This document shows positions 17,413-26,370 of a stretch of DNA of 64,000 bases, piece by piece. The notes beneath the pieces were generated by a model, which saw nothing but the letters and a program-made list of their open reading frames with translations, had not been told where the DNA came from and made no database searches. Numbering within the stretch: position 1 is the first letter of the stretch; every line of letters starts with the position of its first letter. The position numbers were made by a program, and so were the translations under genes. Source of the stretch: Caldilineaceae bacterium (GTDB lineage: Bacteria; Chloroflexota; Anaerolineae; Caldilineales; Caldilineaceae). The stretch covers positions 62,001-126,000 of the forward strand of contig JAHBVH010000014.1 of the NCBI GenBank assembly GCA_019637645.1. The letters are read 5' to 3'.

Positions 17413-17865
17413 CTAGGCAGAAACCGGCGGTAGCTCTACTATCTCAAACCAATAGTGACCAATGGTCCGCATGACTTCTACCAATCCTTCAAAGGTCACA
17501 GGCTTGATAATAAACGAATTGACGCCAAGGTCGTAGCTGCGTAGGATGTCTTCCTCTGCCTTGGATGTAGTCATTACCACCACAGGAATACGCCGCAGAT
17601 CCGCATCTTTTTTGATTTCATTTAAAGCCTCACGGCCATCTTTGCGCGGCATATTCAGATCCAATAGGATTACACCTGGCCGTGGGGCTGGTGTTTCGAC
17701 ATATTTGCCCCGCCGCCGGAGATAATCCAGCAATTCTTCACCATCTTGTACAAAAAAGACTTGGTTAGCCAACCGGCTTTCATTGAGCGCTTCCTGTGCT
17801 AGCAAGCGGTCATCAGCATCATCTTCCGCAATTAAAATGGTAATAATTTTTCTATTGGTTGGCAT
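17413..17865 (-). CDS. Rcp1/CheY-like single-domain response regulator
   Basis: This protein has 150 residues, with an ATG preceded by GAGGAA. It is a stand-alone receiver of the phytochrome-partner (Rcp1) type, with E14/D15/D16, an extended beta2 loop (R-R-R-G-K-Y-V-E-T-P-A-P), the phosphoacceptor D69 in V-I-L-L-D-L-N-M-P-R-K-D-G and K120-like lysine in S-F-I-I-K-P-V. There is no output domain, so it acts by protein contact or in a phosphorelay. It lies between the PAS kinase (17907-19052) and the receiver-kinase (16303-17400), and is likely the shuttle between them. Confidence 0.92.
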   Translation of the reverse strand: MPTNRKIITILIAEDDADDRLLAQEALNESRLANQVFFVQDGEELLDYLRRRGKYVETPAPRPGVILLDLNMPRKDGREALNEIKKDADLRRIPVVVMTTSKAEEDILRSYDLGVNSFIIKPVTFEGLVEVMRTIGHYWFEIVELPPVSA

Positions 17866-17906
17866 AGCAAGCGTATTCCTCGTTGGTTCATAGTCGGTCT
17901 CTGGGG

Positions 17907-19052
17907 CTAGGCTGCTTCTTCGGCCAGGGGTTGCACCGCTGGCAAGGAAACCAAAAAGGTGGTTCCGACGCCCGGTTGGCTCTTGGCCGTAATGTTGCCA
18001 CCGTGGCGTTCGACAATGCGGCGGCAGATTGCTAGCCCCATGCCGGTGCCTTCATAGCTCTGAACGCCATGCAAGCGCTGAAAAGGCTGAAAAATGCGGT
18101 CTAAATATTTTTCAGCAAAGCCGATGCCGTTATCTTCGACCGTAATGGTACACATGGCATAGTTGCTGGCGGGATCGGCTGGCGGCTGGCTTGCCACTTT
18201 GACAAGCGGGGCGCGGTCTGGGGCATGAAATTTGAGCGCGTTCCCAATCAAATTCTGAAAAAGTTGGCGCATTTGAACGGGGTCGGCGGTGACGGTTGGC
18301 AACGCGGCGATCACCACCGTGCCATTCTGTTGCTCCATACTGGCTTCGAGATCCTTGAGGATTTCGCTGACGACCTCGGTCAATTCTACCCGTTCCAAGG
18401 GGTGCCCACGGGTGGAGACGCGCGAAAGATTTAAGAGGTCGCTGATTAAGGCTTGCATGCGGGCCGCCGCACTTTGCATCCGGGCCAAATAGTCTTGGCC
18501 CACTTCATCGAGCGTGGCGCTGTATTTGTTGCGCAGGCGGTCGCCAAAGGTCATAATTTTGCGCAGGGGTTCTTGCAGATCATGGGAGGCGACGTAGGCA
18601 AATTCTTCTAGCTCACGGTTGCTCGCCTCCAACTTGCGGGTGTAGATCTCAAGGGCAAGCTCCGCTTGTTTGTGCTCTTCCTCGGTGCGCTTCTGTTGAG
18701 TTACATTCTGGAGCATGACCAAAACCGTATGGGCCGCCAAGGCTGTCACTTGGATATGGAAGTAGCCTGTAATCCCATCTCCTTGCCACTCGTGCGTGCC
18801 CAGATCCTGGGTGGTATCTGGTTGGGCGAGCGCTTGGGCCAATGCGGGCAGGAGCGTTGCCAGAGAATGGGAAAAAGTATCGCGCAGGGGTTGGTTGATC
18901 GAGCTTTGGAGGGAAATGCCCAGGGTTTCTTCACTGGCCTGATTGGCATAGTGAAAGCAAAAAGACGTTGGGTCTGCTTGCGCGTGGCGTTGAAATACGA
19001 TAACCCCGGCGGGTATCTGCTCGACAATGGACTGATAAAACTCAGCTTGCAT
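17907..19052 (-). CDS. PAS-domain histidine kinase (phytochrome-type core)
   Basis: This protein has 381 residues. The N-terminal PAS-like domain (~3-120) is followed by a coiled coil and a HisKA domain with phospho-histidine H157 in F-A-Y-V-A-S-H-D-L-Q-E-P-L-R. The HATPase domain contains N-L-I-G-N-A-L-K-F, V-E-D-N-G-I-G-F and G-T-G-M-G-L-A-I-C-R-R-I-V-E. It is cytoplasmic. The kinase core is of the type often paired with Rcp1 regulators, and such a gene follows 41 bp downstream. Its start overlaps the 3' end of the degenerate regulator gene by 11 nt, coupling the two. Confidence 0.9.
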   Translation of the reverse strand: MQAEFYQSIVEQIPAGVIVFQRHAQADPTSFCFHYANQASEETLGISLQSSINQPLRDTFSHSLATLLPALAQALAQPDTTQDLGTHEWQGDGITGYFHIQVTALAAHTVLVMLQNVTQQKRTEEEHKQAELALEIYTRKLEASNRELEEFAYVASHDLQEPLRKIMTFGDRLRNKYSATLDEVGQDYLARMQSAAARMQALISDLLNLSRVSTRGHPLERVELTEVVSEILKDLEASMEQQNGTVVIAALPTVTADPVQMRQLFQNLIGNALKFHAPDRAPLVKVASQPPADPASNYAMCTITVEDNGIGFAEKYLDRIFQPFQRLHGVQSYEGTGMGLAICRRIVERHGGNITAKSQPGVGTTFLVSLPAVQPLAEEAA

Positions 19053-19752
19053 CTTGGGTTCCGGCGTTTAGAATGTCTGCAGAGAGAAACTCATTCTCTT
19101 CATGTTGTTGCAACAGGGAGAGGTAGAGAGCGGCATCTTTCCGGCTGCTGACATTCAGCTTATCAAAAATACTGTGAATATGATTTTTCACGGTGCCAAC
19201 TTCAATGAACAACTGATCGGCAATGGCTTGATTGGTAAGCCCGGTCGCAATCAAATTCAAGATTTCACGTTCGCGCTCGGTCAACTCGTCATACTGTTCG
19301 GGCACTACGCCAACATCTTCTAGAATTTCCGAAAGGTTGGCAATGCGATCCATCAGCGCTGCTGCGACCTCTGGGGCTACAAAAGCTTCTTGATTAAAGG
19401 TCGCCCGAATGCGAATGCGTAGTTCATCTAGCGAATCTTGCAACAGGGTATAGCCAGAAGCACCGGCCTCAATGTAGCGCATAATGACGGCTTCGCTGTC
19501 GGCCAACCCGAGCACAATCGCCTTGAGCTGTGGATAGGCCGCTTTCACCTCTTCGATCAGCTGTAAGGCACTTTCCTCATAGAGATGGGCATTGGCTAAG
19601 ATGAGATCGCATTCTTTTTTGCCAAGTTGTTGGAGGGCTTGTTCCGCACTATGCACAACGGCAATAACGGTTAAGTCACTCTCTTTATCGAGGACCACCG
19701 CAAGCGCTTCACCAGCCAGATGGATTCTATCAACAATTAGAATACGAATCAT
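19042..19752 (-). CDS. Degenerate LuxR-type response regulator (Asn at phosphoacceptor)
   Basis: This protein has 236 residues. The receiver retains I-L-I-V-D-R, but the phosphoacceptor position is Asn54 (L-I-L-A-N-A-H-L-Y) and the usual Pro after it is Tyr. The output domain is an intact LuxR helix-turn-helix (L-T-E-R-E-R-E-I-L-N-L-I-A-T-G, I-E-V-G-T-V-K-N-H-I-H-S-I-F). The last 11 nt overlap the start of the PAS kinase, so it is the first gene of that kinase's operon. That placement suggests it integrates with the pathway without being phosphorylated in the normal way. It is a paralogue of the proteins at 14484 and 28342. Confidence 0.9.
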   Translation of the reverse strand: MIRILIVDRIHLAGEALAVVLDKESDLTVIAVVHSAEQALQQLGKKECDLILANAHLYEESALQLIEEVKAAYPQLKAIVLGLADSEAVIMRYIEAGASGYTLLQDSLDELRIRIRATFNQEAFVAPEVAAALMDRIANLSEILEDVGVVPEQYDELTEREREILNLIATGLTNQAIADQLFIEVGTVKNHIHSIFDKLNVSSRKDAALYLSLLQQHEENEFLSADILNAGTQDAS

Positions 19753-19913
19753 AGGTGCTTCTCAGAATTTTGATAAGAATTTGTGAACACCCATGATTGT
19801 AACATAATTTATTGAAGAAAGTCAGATTAGCCATGCGGTTTGGCTGGATCCAACGTCACCTCCGGCGACGTACGGCCTAGTGATGGCCAGAAATTCCCTG
19901 TTTTGGTCGCAAA

Positions 19914-19941
19914 AAGAAGTTATCCAGCTGGATAACTTCTT
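19914..19941 (-). terminator. 28-bp perfect palindrome with U-tract
   Basis: Perfect arms (AAGAAGTTATCCAG) with no loop. On the minus strand the sequence continues TTTTTGCG, giving a Rho-independent terminator for the transcript of the regulator gene ending at 20275. Confidence 0.65.
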
Positions 19942-20223
19942 GCCGATTCCTCGTCTTGATGACATTCGCTATGACAGACCTGGGCATGACCGGTTTAGCT
20001 GAAAGATCGAACCAATCTCGCGTTGTTCCGCTTCCTTGCCTATGTCTAAGCCGATAGCCCTATTCGTTTCCTGTTAGCCCCAGCTTTTGGATCAAAGATT
20101 AGTAAACAGTATAGAAATAAGTGGCTATCTTTCTATCGATCCAGGTACAGGCCAAAGATATACGCCTAGACATACTTATACACAAACCATTAGGAGTTAC
20201 GCGGTTGCCTGGCGTGACCAAAG

Positions 20224-20251
20224 ACCTGACAGGTTTCCCAAAGCTGTCAGC
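20224..20251. repeat. Imperfect palindrome, family P1 copy 4
   Basis: The left arm ACCTGACAGGTTT is identical to copy 1; the right arm has diverged (AAAGCTGTCAGCGT). The left flank GACCAAAG matches GACCAGAG in copy 1. It lies just after the stop codon of the minus-strand gene ending at 20275. Confidence 0.65.
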
Positions 20252-20274
20252 GTTAGCTCATGGCAAAAGAAACC

Positions 20275-20655
20275 CTAGCGTGGGCCAGTAAGCGCGTCAA
20301 GAATCTGGCGAATGGTATCGATCAGCTGTTGTGCCATCTGCTCTTTGACAATGTAGCCCGTTGCCCCCGCGGCCAATATGCCTTCGATAAAGGTCTCTTC
20401 ATGATGACCAGAAATCACCACTGTCGGCAATTGGGGATGTTCTTGTTGCAGAATTTGGACCAATTCCAAGCCATTCATGCCGGGCAAGGAAAAGTCAACC
20501 AGCACAATATCTGGGGTTGCGATGGGGATGTGGATAAGCGCCTCTTCGGCGGATTGGGCCTCGCCACAGACGATTAGCTCCGGCGCGCGCTTAAGCACCA
20601 AGAGATAGCTTTGGCGCATAATTGGGTGATCTTCAACAATAAAAACCTTGGCCAT
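20275..20655 (-). CDS. CheY-like single-domain response regulator
   Basis: This protein has 126 residues. It is a complete receiver with E8/D9, phosphoacceptor D54 in I-V-L-V-D-F-S-L-P-G-M-N-G, a Ser/Thr at V-V-I-S-G-H and K104-like lysine in Y-I-V-K-E. No DNA-binding domain is present, although the receiver resembles those of NarL proteins. It lies 61 bp downstream of the receiver-kinase at 20717-21793, across a 4 x 15-bp tandem repeat, and is the likely target of that kinase. Confidence 0.9.
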   Translation of the reverse strand: MAKVFIVEDHPIMRQSYLLVLKRAPELIVCGEAQSAEEALIHIPIATPDIVLVDFSLPGMNGLELVQILQQEHPQLPTVVISGHHEETFIEGILAAGATGYIVKEQMAQQLIDTIRQILDALTGPR

Positions 20656-20668
20656 AATCCGCTTCTAT

Positions 20669-20728
20669 CACCTACTCTGCCTACACCTACTCTGCCTACA
20701 CCTACTCTGCCTACACCTACTCTGTCCA
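20669..20728. repeat. Minisatellite, 4 x 15 bp
   Basis: Tandem copies of CACCTACTCTGCCTA, the last with two changes. The array covers the whole gap between two signalling genes and the last codons of the kinase gene ending at 20717 (encoding its C-terminal K-V-W-T-E). Confidence 0.9.
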
Positions 20729-21793
20729 CACTTTGAGCACTTTCGGCACGCTCAAAGTCACACTGGTTCCTTTGCCGATATCGGAGATAATATTCACATG
20801 GCCACCAAACAGATTCAGGCGATCTTGAATATTGACGAGCCCAAATCCCCCAATTTTGCGGCGCAACCGGTCTTGATTGGCGGGATCAAAGCCCACACCG
20901 TCATCCGTGACGCGCACAATGACCATCTCGCCTTGCTCTAGCAAACTCAGGCGGGCGCGTTTCACCTTGGCATGTTTTACGACATTAAAGAGTAGCTCCC
21001 GCGTAACCTGGAAGAGCAACATCGACAGTTCGTTATTGGGTAGCACGCACCCCTCTTGGATCTCCAGATCGACATCCAGCGTATGCATCTCGGCCATGTG
21101 GCCGGCCAGCCAGCGAAAAGCAGCGGTAAGCCCTTCCCGTTGGAGGACGGGCGGGCTCAGTTCAACGGTGAGCGTGCGCGTGGCCTGAATGGCATCTCCG
21201 GTTAGCTCTTGAATGGCTTCTAGATGTTCTTGGAGGCTGGGATGGGTGCTAGGCGGTGCATCCAAGATCAACAAGTGGGTGCGCAACTGAATGCCATGGA
21301 GCATCTGCTGGACATGATCATGTAAGATCTGCGAGATGCGCTGGCGCTCGCCCTGCTCGGCCAACGTCAGCGCCGAGGCTAGCTCGCGCAGTTGATGATT
21401 TTTGTTGGCAACCGTTTGCATCAGGGTCACTTTATCAATGGCTTGATGAATCGCGTGCGTTAAGGAGGTACGCGTAATTTGGCTTTTGACCAAGTAGTCT
21501 TGCGCGCCCTCGCGCATGGCCTCTACAATGACCTCGGGGCTTTCCACACCAGTTGTAACAATGACAGGGATAAAGTGCGCCAGAAAGGTTGGCAACAGGC
21601 TCAGCCCTTCTCCATCCGGCAAGCGATAGTCCAGCAAGACACAGTCTGGACGCAGCTTTTGGCATAGTTGCAAAGCTTCTCGGCCGGTAGCGACTTCATG
21701 CACGCGGTATTCGTTGGTAAGATGGCGTCGGATAGCTTCGCGATCGACCTCATCGTCTTCAACCAGCAGTAGATCAATTACTGATGAAGGCAT
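20717..21793 (-). CDS. Hybrid protein: N-terminal receiver plus HisKA_3 histidine kinase
   Basis: This protein has 358 residues. The receiver (1-122) has E12/D13/D14 and D55 in V-L-L-D-Y-R-L-P-D-G-E-G. The HisKA_3 helix carries H158 in I-S-Q-I-L-H-D-H-V-Q-Q-M. The HATPase domain contains L-L-F-N-V-V-K-H-A-K-V, V-T-D-D-G-V-G-F and G-G-F-G-L-V-N-I-Q-D-R. It has the same architecture as the protein at 16303-17400, suggesting duplication of a module. The gene starts 2 bp after the stop of the Rcp1-like regulator (21796-22236), indicating a tight operon. Confidence 0.9.
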   Translation of the reverse strand: MPSSVIDLLLVEDDEVDREAIRRHLTNEYRVHEVATGREALQLCQKLRPDCVLLDYRLPDGEGLSLLPTFLAHFIPVIVTTGVESPEVIVEAMREGAQDYLVKSQITRTSLTHAIHQAIDKVTLMQTVANKNHQLRELASALTLAEQGERQRISQILHDHVQQMLHGIQLRTHLLILDAPPSTHPSLQEHLEAIQELTGDAIQATRTLTVELSPPVLQREGLTAAFRWLAGHMAEMHTLDVDLEIQEGCVLPNNELSMLLFQVTRELLFNVVKHAKVKRARLSLLEQGEMVIVRVTDDGVGFDPANQDRLRRKIGGFGLVNIQDRLNLFGGHVNIISDIGKGTSVTLSVPKVLKVWTE

Positions 21794-21795
21794 GA

Positions 21796-22236
21796 CTACT
21801 CCTTAGGCGGAAATTCAATGATACGCCAATACATACTCAATAGGTTGATCAGGTTGCTAAAATTGTCCCCTGTCCGCTGCTTGAGAAAGTAGCCAGCAAT
21901 TTGGGCATTATAGGCGGCTAGCTTATCTTGGTCACTGTCAGAAGTGGTCAGCACAAAGACAACGCTGCACATGAGTTCGGGATCTTTCCGAATGATTTGT
22001 AAAAACTCAAGGCCATTCATGCGCGGCATGTTGAGATCGAGCAGAATCAGATAAGGCGTTTGTAGGCGTGGCGGCCCTGCTTGGCCGCGCAACACCTGAA
22101 GGGCCTCAAACCCATCGGTTACAATGGTGATAGGATGAGGAACTTTTTGTCTTTGAAAGGCGCGCACAATTGCTTCGGCATCTACTTCATCATCCTCAAC
22201 CAACAAAATGTGTACGGATTCATCGCCCATTGTCAT
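21796..22236 (-). CDS. Rcp1/CheY-like single-domain response regulator
   Basis: This protein has 146 residues. The receiver has E14/D15/D16 and phosphoacceptor D67 in L-I-L-L-D-L-N-M-P-R-M-N-G, with the long beta2-alpha3 loop typical of Rcp1 proteins. The C-terminus ends Y-W-R-I-I-E-F-P-P-K-E. It is very similar to the orphan regulator at 50948-51415, including V-H-I-L-L-V-E-D-D-E-x-D-A-E-A-I-V-R and the Y-W-R-x-x-E-F-P-P ending. It is encoded between the large PAS/GAF kinase upstream and the receiver-kinase downstream, and is likely phosphorylated by the former. Confidence 0.92.
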   Translation of the reverse strand: MTMGDESVHILLVEDDEVDAEAIVRAFQRQKVPHPITIVTDGFEALQVLRGQAGPPRLQTPYLILLDLNMPRMNGLEFLQIIRKDPELMCSVVFVLTTSDSDQDKLAAYNAQIAGYFLKQRTGDNFSNLINLLSMYWRIIEFPPKE

Positions 22237-22294
22237 TTTTCAATTCTCTTATCCCGTAGGTGGAGTTGAGGTATCAGGTGCTATACTAGGGCCA

Positions 22295-25200
22295 TTACGC
22301 CCTCGGCCAACGCAAGCGGAAAGTTGCGCCCGCACCTGCTGTCGATTCTACTTGAATGGTTCCACCGCGGCTTTCTACGATTTTTTTTACAATCGCCAGT
22401 CCCATGCCGCTGCCTTCTACTTGGTCACGCGGCTTTAATGTCTGAAACATTGAAAAAATGCGTTCATGAAACTGAGCATCAATTCCAGGGCCATTATCGG
22501 TAATCGTAAATTCTACCATACTCCCCACTTCCTGCACAGATAATTCGATGCGCCCGGCTGTAGGCGTGCCTTCGTAATGTTTAATGGCATTATCGACGAG
22601 GTTGCGTAGGGTGGTTTCCAAGGGAATCCGCTCTAGGTAAACCATGGGTAACGGTTCCTGGAGGATCACGGTAAATTCAGGCGGGACTACCATTTCGGTG
22701 ATGACGCGCAGCAAGGCGCGCGTATCAATCTGCTCGGCCACTCCCCGCTGCCGTCCAATGCGCGAGTAGGCCAAGAGATCGTCGAGCAATTTTTCCATGC
22801 GCGTCACGCGTCCGCGGAGCTTCTGTAAATGCTCCTGCGATTGGGCGGGCAGCAACGGATGCACATCCTCCATGAGCCAACTAGCCAAGTTATCAATGGC
22901 ACGTAATGGCGCTTTGAGATCATGGGAAGCGACATACGCAAATTGATCTAACTCGCGGTTGCGCTCCTGTAATTCTGCTGTCCGTTCTGCCACATGCAAT
23001 TCCAATGTTTCGTTGAGACAGCGCAACTCGGCCTCGCTCCGTCGCAGGGCTGCTTCGGCTGCTTTGCGATCCTGGATGTCTTCCAGCACGGCAATAAAAT
23101 AATCGGGCTCGCCTTCTGCCGTGTGTACCAACGAAACGGTTAAGTTGACCCAAACGATTGCGCCCGAGCGGTGAAAATAGCGTTTTTCGAGCTGATAGCC
23201 AGGAATTTCACCGGCGAGTAAGCGGGTAAGCTGGGCTAAATCTGGCGCAAGATCCGCGGGGTGGGTGATCTGTTGAAAGTTGGTTTGGCGCAGTTCTTCT
23301 TGGGGATAGCCGATAATGTCACACAGCCGCTGATTGACGCGCAGCCACGTGCCATCAATCGCCACGTGGGCAATCCCAACGGCTGCTTGGTCAAAGGTGT
23401 TACGGAAGCGTTCTTCGCTCACTTGGAGCGCTTGTGCGATCAATTTGCGCTCTGTCACATCAATGGCCGAAGGCACCAGATAGGTGACCACCCCTGCTTC
23501 ATCGCGAATCGGGGAGAGCATAAAATCGATGATAATATACTGATTTTCGGCTAAGCGGACCGTGACATCGTAGCGCATGGTTTCGCCCGTGGCCGCGCGC
23601 TGGATCGTCGCCCGCAACTGGGTTTGCACTTCCGCAGAATAGGACCACCAGTAGGTTTCCTCGAAAGGTTTGCCGAGCACATCGCCGGGTTGTAAATTGG
23701 CGGCTTCTAGCGCGGGGCGATTCACTTCGATCAAAAGCCCCTCGGGTGTCATGACCCCCACAAAAGCAAAAAGGCTATTGATCACATTGCGCAGATGCTG
23801 CTCGCTGCTGAGCATCTGCGCTTCGGCAGCCTTCCGCTGGGTAATATCGACTAGCCCACCTTGGAGTTTAGTGGCCTGACCGGCTTCATCGCGCACGACT
23901 TGGCCGCGTGACGCAATCCAACGGAGCGTGCCATCCGCCAAGGGAATCCGATACTCGACGCTATATTCTGTATGGTTCTCGGTGGCGTTGCGCAGCGCCT
24001 GCGAAAAGCGCGGCCGATCATCCGGGTGGACGCGTGCCATGTAATCCTGGATCTTGCGTGGCGTGCCATCGGGGGGCAGCCCATACAGAACGTCCATGCT
24101 GTCCGAACGAATCACCTGCCGACTGTGGAGGTCGATCTCCCAGGTTCCAACATGGGCGGCGAGCAAGGCCACTTGGAGCTGCGCTTCTTGTTCGTGCTGT
24201 AATGCTGCCTGTTGGCAGCGTTGCACAAATTGCCCTAAGGTGCGGCCCAGGATCCGTAGAATTTCTAGGAGTTCTGGATCGGGCGTCAGGCGTTGGCGTG
24301 TATAAAAAACAAAGATACCCAAACAGCCTGTCTCTTGCAAAACGGGAAAGGCAAAACCACTGGCAAAGGAGGTCGGGAGAGCCGATGCCAGGCTTATGCT
24401 ACTGTCCTCTGGCCGATCCGTGATCCAATAGGGGGCTTGGGTTTGCCAAACATGGCTTGGTAGCGTGGCGCTAGGGGCTAGTGCTGGGGATGGTGTCACG
24501 TCGGCTAGTGGGGTATGGCTAGTGCGGCACTGCAACGCATTCGTTTGTGGATCGGGCCGCCAAAATTCGCCGAGGTCAAGTTGTAACGATTGGCAGAAGG
24601 CTGCCAACAACGCTTGCCGCGCCGCGGCAAAGCTCTGTGCTTCGGTTAAGACTTTAGCAACGGCGTGCTGAAGCAAGAGGCGAGCTTCCGCACGCTTGCG
24701 CTCTGTGATCTCTTGCATCACACCGGCCACGCGCCAGGGAAGACCCTCCTGGGTGTGAAAAGAACGGCCACGGACTTGGAGCCAACGGAGGTCTTCCCCC
24801 TTGGGCTGCACCCGAAATTCCAGGGTATAGGGGTGCTGCGTTGTCAAGGCCGCTTCGCATTCACGCTCAATGATAGGATGATCTGGCGGGTAAACAACCG
24901 CCCAAAAATCAGCTGTTGTATAGAAAGGGGCGTCTGCCAAGCCCAACAGGGTACGCGCTTGTGGATTATAGTCTATGCGCTGGCTAGCGGGGTCTTGACG
25001 CCAGGTGCCGATTTGTCCGCCTTCTAGGGCTAGGTGTAGATCTGCTTGGCTAGCTCGCCAGGCGAGCGCGTCTAGCACCGCCGCGCCAAGCTCTTGCAAG
25101 GTATCGAGATCTGTCTCTGACCAAGCATGGGGCTGATGGTCAATGACACAGAAACAGCCAATGATTTCCTGGTGTGCCGCTCCTTGGTGGTGGGCTACTA

Positions 25201-25588
25201 GCGGAAGACCTAGGTAGGCTTGGTGGGGAAAGGCCAAGCTCGCGAGCGTTTCGGCAAAATGGGGTTGGGTTCGTAGATCGGGAATGATAAGCGCGTTAGG
25301 TGTGCGCACTACTTCGGCGCAGCCTAAAGCTGTCAGCGGGAGTTGCGGCGCGGTTGACCATGGGGCTGGTAACCCTTGGCTGCTTTTCACAACTTGCTGT
25401 TCCCCGTCAATCAGCGTGATAAACGCAATGGGTGTCTGCAACAGACGGCAGGCAAAACGCGTTAAGCGGTCAAACGTGCGTTCTGGTGAGTTGTCCAAGA
25501 ATTCATTGCGATAAGACGCTTGGAGCTGTTGTAGCTCATGAAAGGGTGAGTTCTGACTTTGCTGGATAGGTAGCGGCTGAAGCTGCAC
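22295..25588 (-). CDS. Large multi-PAS/GAF sensor histidine kinase
   Basis: The frame is open to 25642 (TTG), but the GTG at 25588 has AAGGA six nt upstream and is preferred, giving 1097 residues. In order: an N-terminal GAF (~35-180), a PAS/PAC (~190-300), a second GAF (~310-460), three more PAS/PAC units each ending in an R/K-x-A-E/I-A signature (about 470-590, 595-715, 720-840), a coiled coil, HisKA with phospho-histidine near residue 889 (Y-V-A-S-H-D-L-K-A-P-L-R) and HATPase (D-N-G-P-G-I-D, G-S-G-M-G-L-A-I-V-K-K). There are no membrane spans, so it is a cytoplasmic multi-input sensor, perhaps for redox, light or gas ligands. It heads the operon with the Rcp1-like regulator and the receiver-kinase. 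Confidence 0.9.
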   Translation of the reverse strand: MQLQPLPIQQSQNSPFHELQQLQASYRNEFLDNSPERTFDRLTRFACRLLQTPIAFITLIDGEQQVVKSSQGLPAPWSTAPQLPLTALGCAEVVRTPNALIIPDLRTQPHFAETLASLAFPHQAYLGLPLVAHHQGAAHQEIIGCFCVIDHQPHAWSETDLDTLQELGAAVLDALAWRASQADLHLALEGGQIGTWRQDPASQRIDYNPQARTLLGLADAPFYTTADFWAVVYPPDHPIIERECEAALTTQHPYTLEFRVQPKGEDLRWLQVRGRSFHTQEGLPWRVAGVMQEITERKRAEARLLLQHAVAKVLTEAQSFAAARQALLAAFCQSLQLDLGEFWRPDPQTNALQCRTSHTPLADVTPSPALAPSATLPSHVWQTQAPYWITDRPEDSSISLASALPTSFASGFAFPVLQETGCLGIFVFYTRQRLTPDPELLEILRILGRTLGQFVQRCQQAALQHEQEAQLQVALLAAHVGTWEIDLHSRQVIRSDSMDVLYGLPPDGTPRKIQDYMARVHPDDRPRFSQALRNATENHTEYSVEYRIPLADGTLRWIASRGQVVRDEAGQATKLQGGLVDITQRKAAEAQMLSSEQHLRNVINSLFAFVGVMTPEGLLIEVNRPALEAANLQPGDVLGKPFEETYWWSYSAEVQTQLRATIQRAATGETMRYDVTVRLAENQYIIIDFMLSPIRDEAGVVTYLVPSAIDVTERKLIAQALQVSEERFRNTFDQAAVGIAHVAIDGTWLRVNQRLCDIIGYPQEELRQTNFQQITHPADLAPDLAQLTRLLAGEIPGYQLEKRYFHRSGAIVWVNLTVSLVHTAEGEPDYFIAVLEDIQDRKAAEAALRRSEAELRCLNETLELHVAERTAELQERNRELDQFAYVASHDLKAPLRAIDNLASWLMEDVHPLLPAQSQEHLQKLRGRVTRMEKLLDDLLAYSRIGRQRGVAEQIDTRALLRVITEMVVPPEFTVILQEPLPMVYLERIPLETTLRNLVDNAIKHYEGTPTAGRIELSVQEVGSMVEFTITDNGPGIDAQFHERIFSMFQTLKPRDQVEGSGMGLAIVKKIVESRGGTIQVESTAGAGATFRLRWPRA

Positions 25589-26370
25589 AGAGATTCCTTG
25601 ATACTCACCGTAAAGCACATAAGCGAAATCAGTGGTGCGCAATGGCGAGATCGACTTGGCCGTAGATTGAGTAGAGCAATCAATTTAGTGCCTAGCGAGG
25701 GTATGGTTCGTGTTAATACAAGCTACGCTACCCCCTACGCGGTTGGAATGCCAGTCATATATCCATGCACGCAACAGGCTTGATGCCGAAAAATATATCG
25801 CATAAATACCATCATATCATAAACCGCGCGCGCTATCAATTATAAATATACCTTTTATCTGTATCTAGACCCAGGGCTGTGCATCAGCTGGTAGGATAAA
25901 CTAAAGGCAGAACAAGAGTCGCTGCCCCCCTTCTCCTACATACACGGTTCATTAAGTTTTTTGTAGTCCGGCGCTGAAGCACCGGGCTAGGGGACAACGA
26001 CCGCTAATGAAGGGTAGGCAATGAAAGCGGTAGACCTTACTCGTGCGCTTGCGCGCCGCTTGACCGAGCCGGTGCTGATTTCAATCAGCGCTGGTTTACT
26101 GGATTTCATGGTTAATCTTCATGAATCATTTCATGGTTAATCTTCATGAATCGTGAACCTTCATCAGCGGGGCTTCGGCCTGTTGCGCCTTTACCGATTG
26201 TAATGGTGAACCTTCATCAGCGCGGTGCGCGCCTAGCGATCTACGTAAAGCAATGGGAGAGCCAACCAGCGACCTAAGTTTCCGCCAACCTAGGCATTTT
26301 GTGTAGGCCATGAGCCAGCAGCCAAAAGGGGCGGATTGCATGGATCAACTAGAGAAAGAGGGAGGCAAAC
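25589..26370. other. Long gene-free stretch with dispersed repeat
   Basis: This 782-bp divergent region lies between the large kinase and the plus-strand stress block. It is AT-rich around 25780-25870 (likely promoters) and contains dispersed repeat R1 copy A (26001-26170) plus a partial R1 end near 26200-26223. Short frames here lack ribosome-binding sites. Confidence 0.55.
26001..26170 (+). repeat. Dispersed palindromic repeat R1, copy A
   Basis: It starts CCGCTAATGAAGGGTA and ends CCTTCATCAGCGG, with the internal hairpin GTGCTGATTTCAATCAGCGC. It is about 170 bp because a 25-bp unit containing GGTTAATCTTCATGAATC is duplicated inside it (26103-26127 and 26128-26152). A CCGGGCTAGGGGACAACGA flank precedes it, as in copies C and D. 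Confidence 0.85.

Larger units (their letters stand above)
19753..20274. other. Intergenic stretch with terminator and P1 palindrome
   Basis: This 522-bp region between same-strand genes holds a 28-bp perfect palindrome (19914-19941) and an imperfect copy of palindrome P1 (20224-20251). The DNA between (20050-20200) is AT-richer than its neighbours and probably contains the promoter for the 19752 gene; I could not pick clear -35/-10 boxes. Confidence 0.5.
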
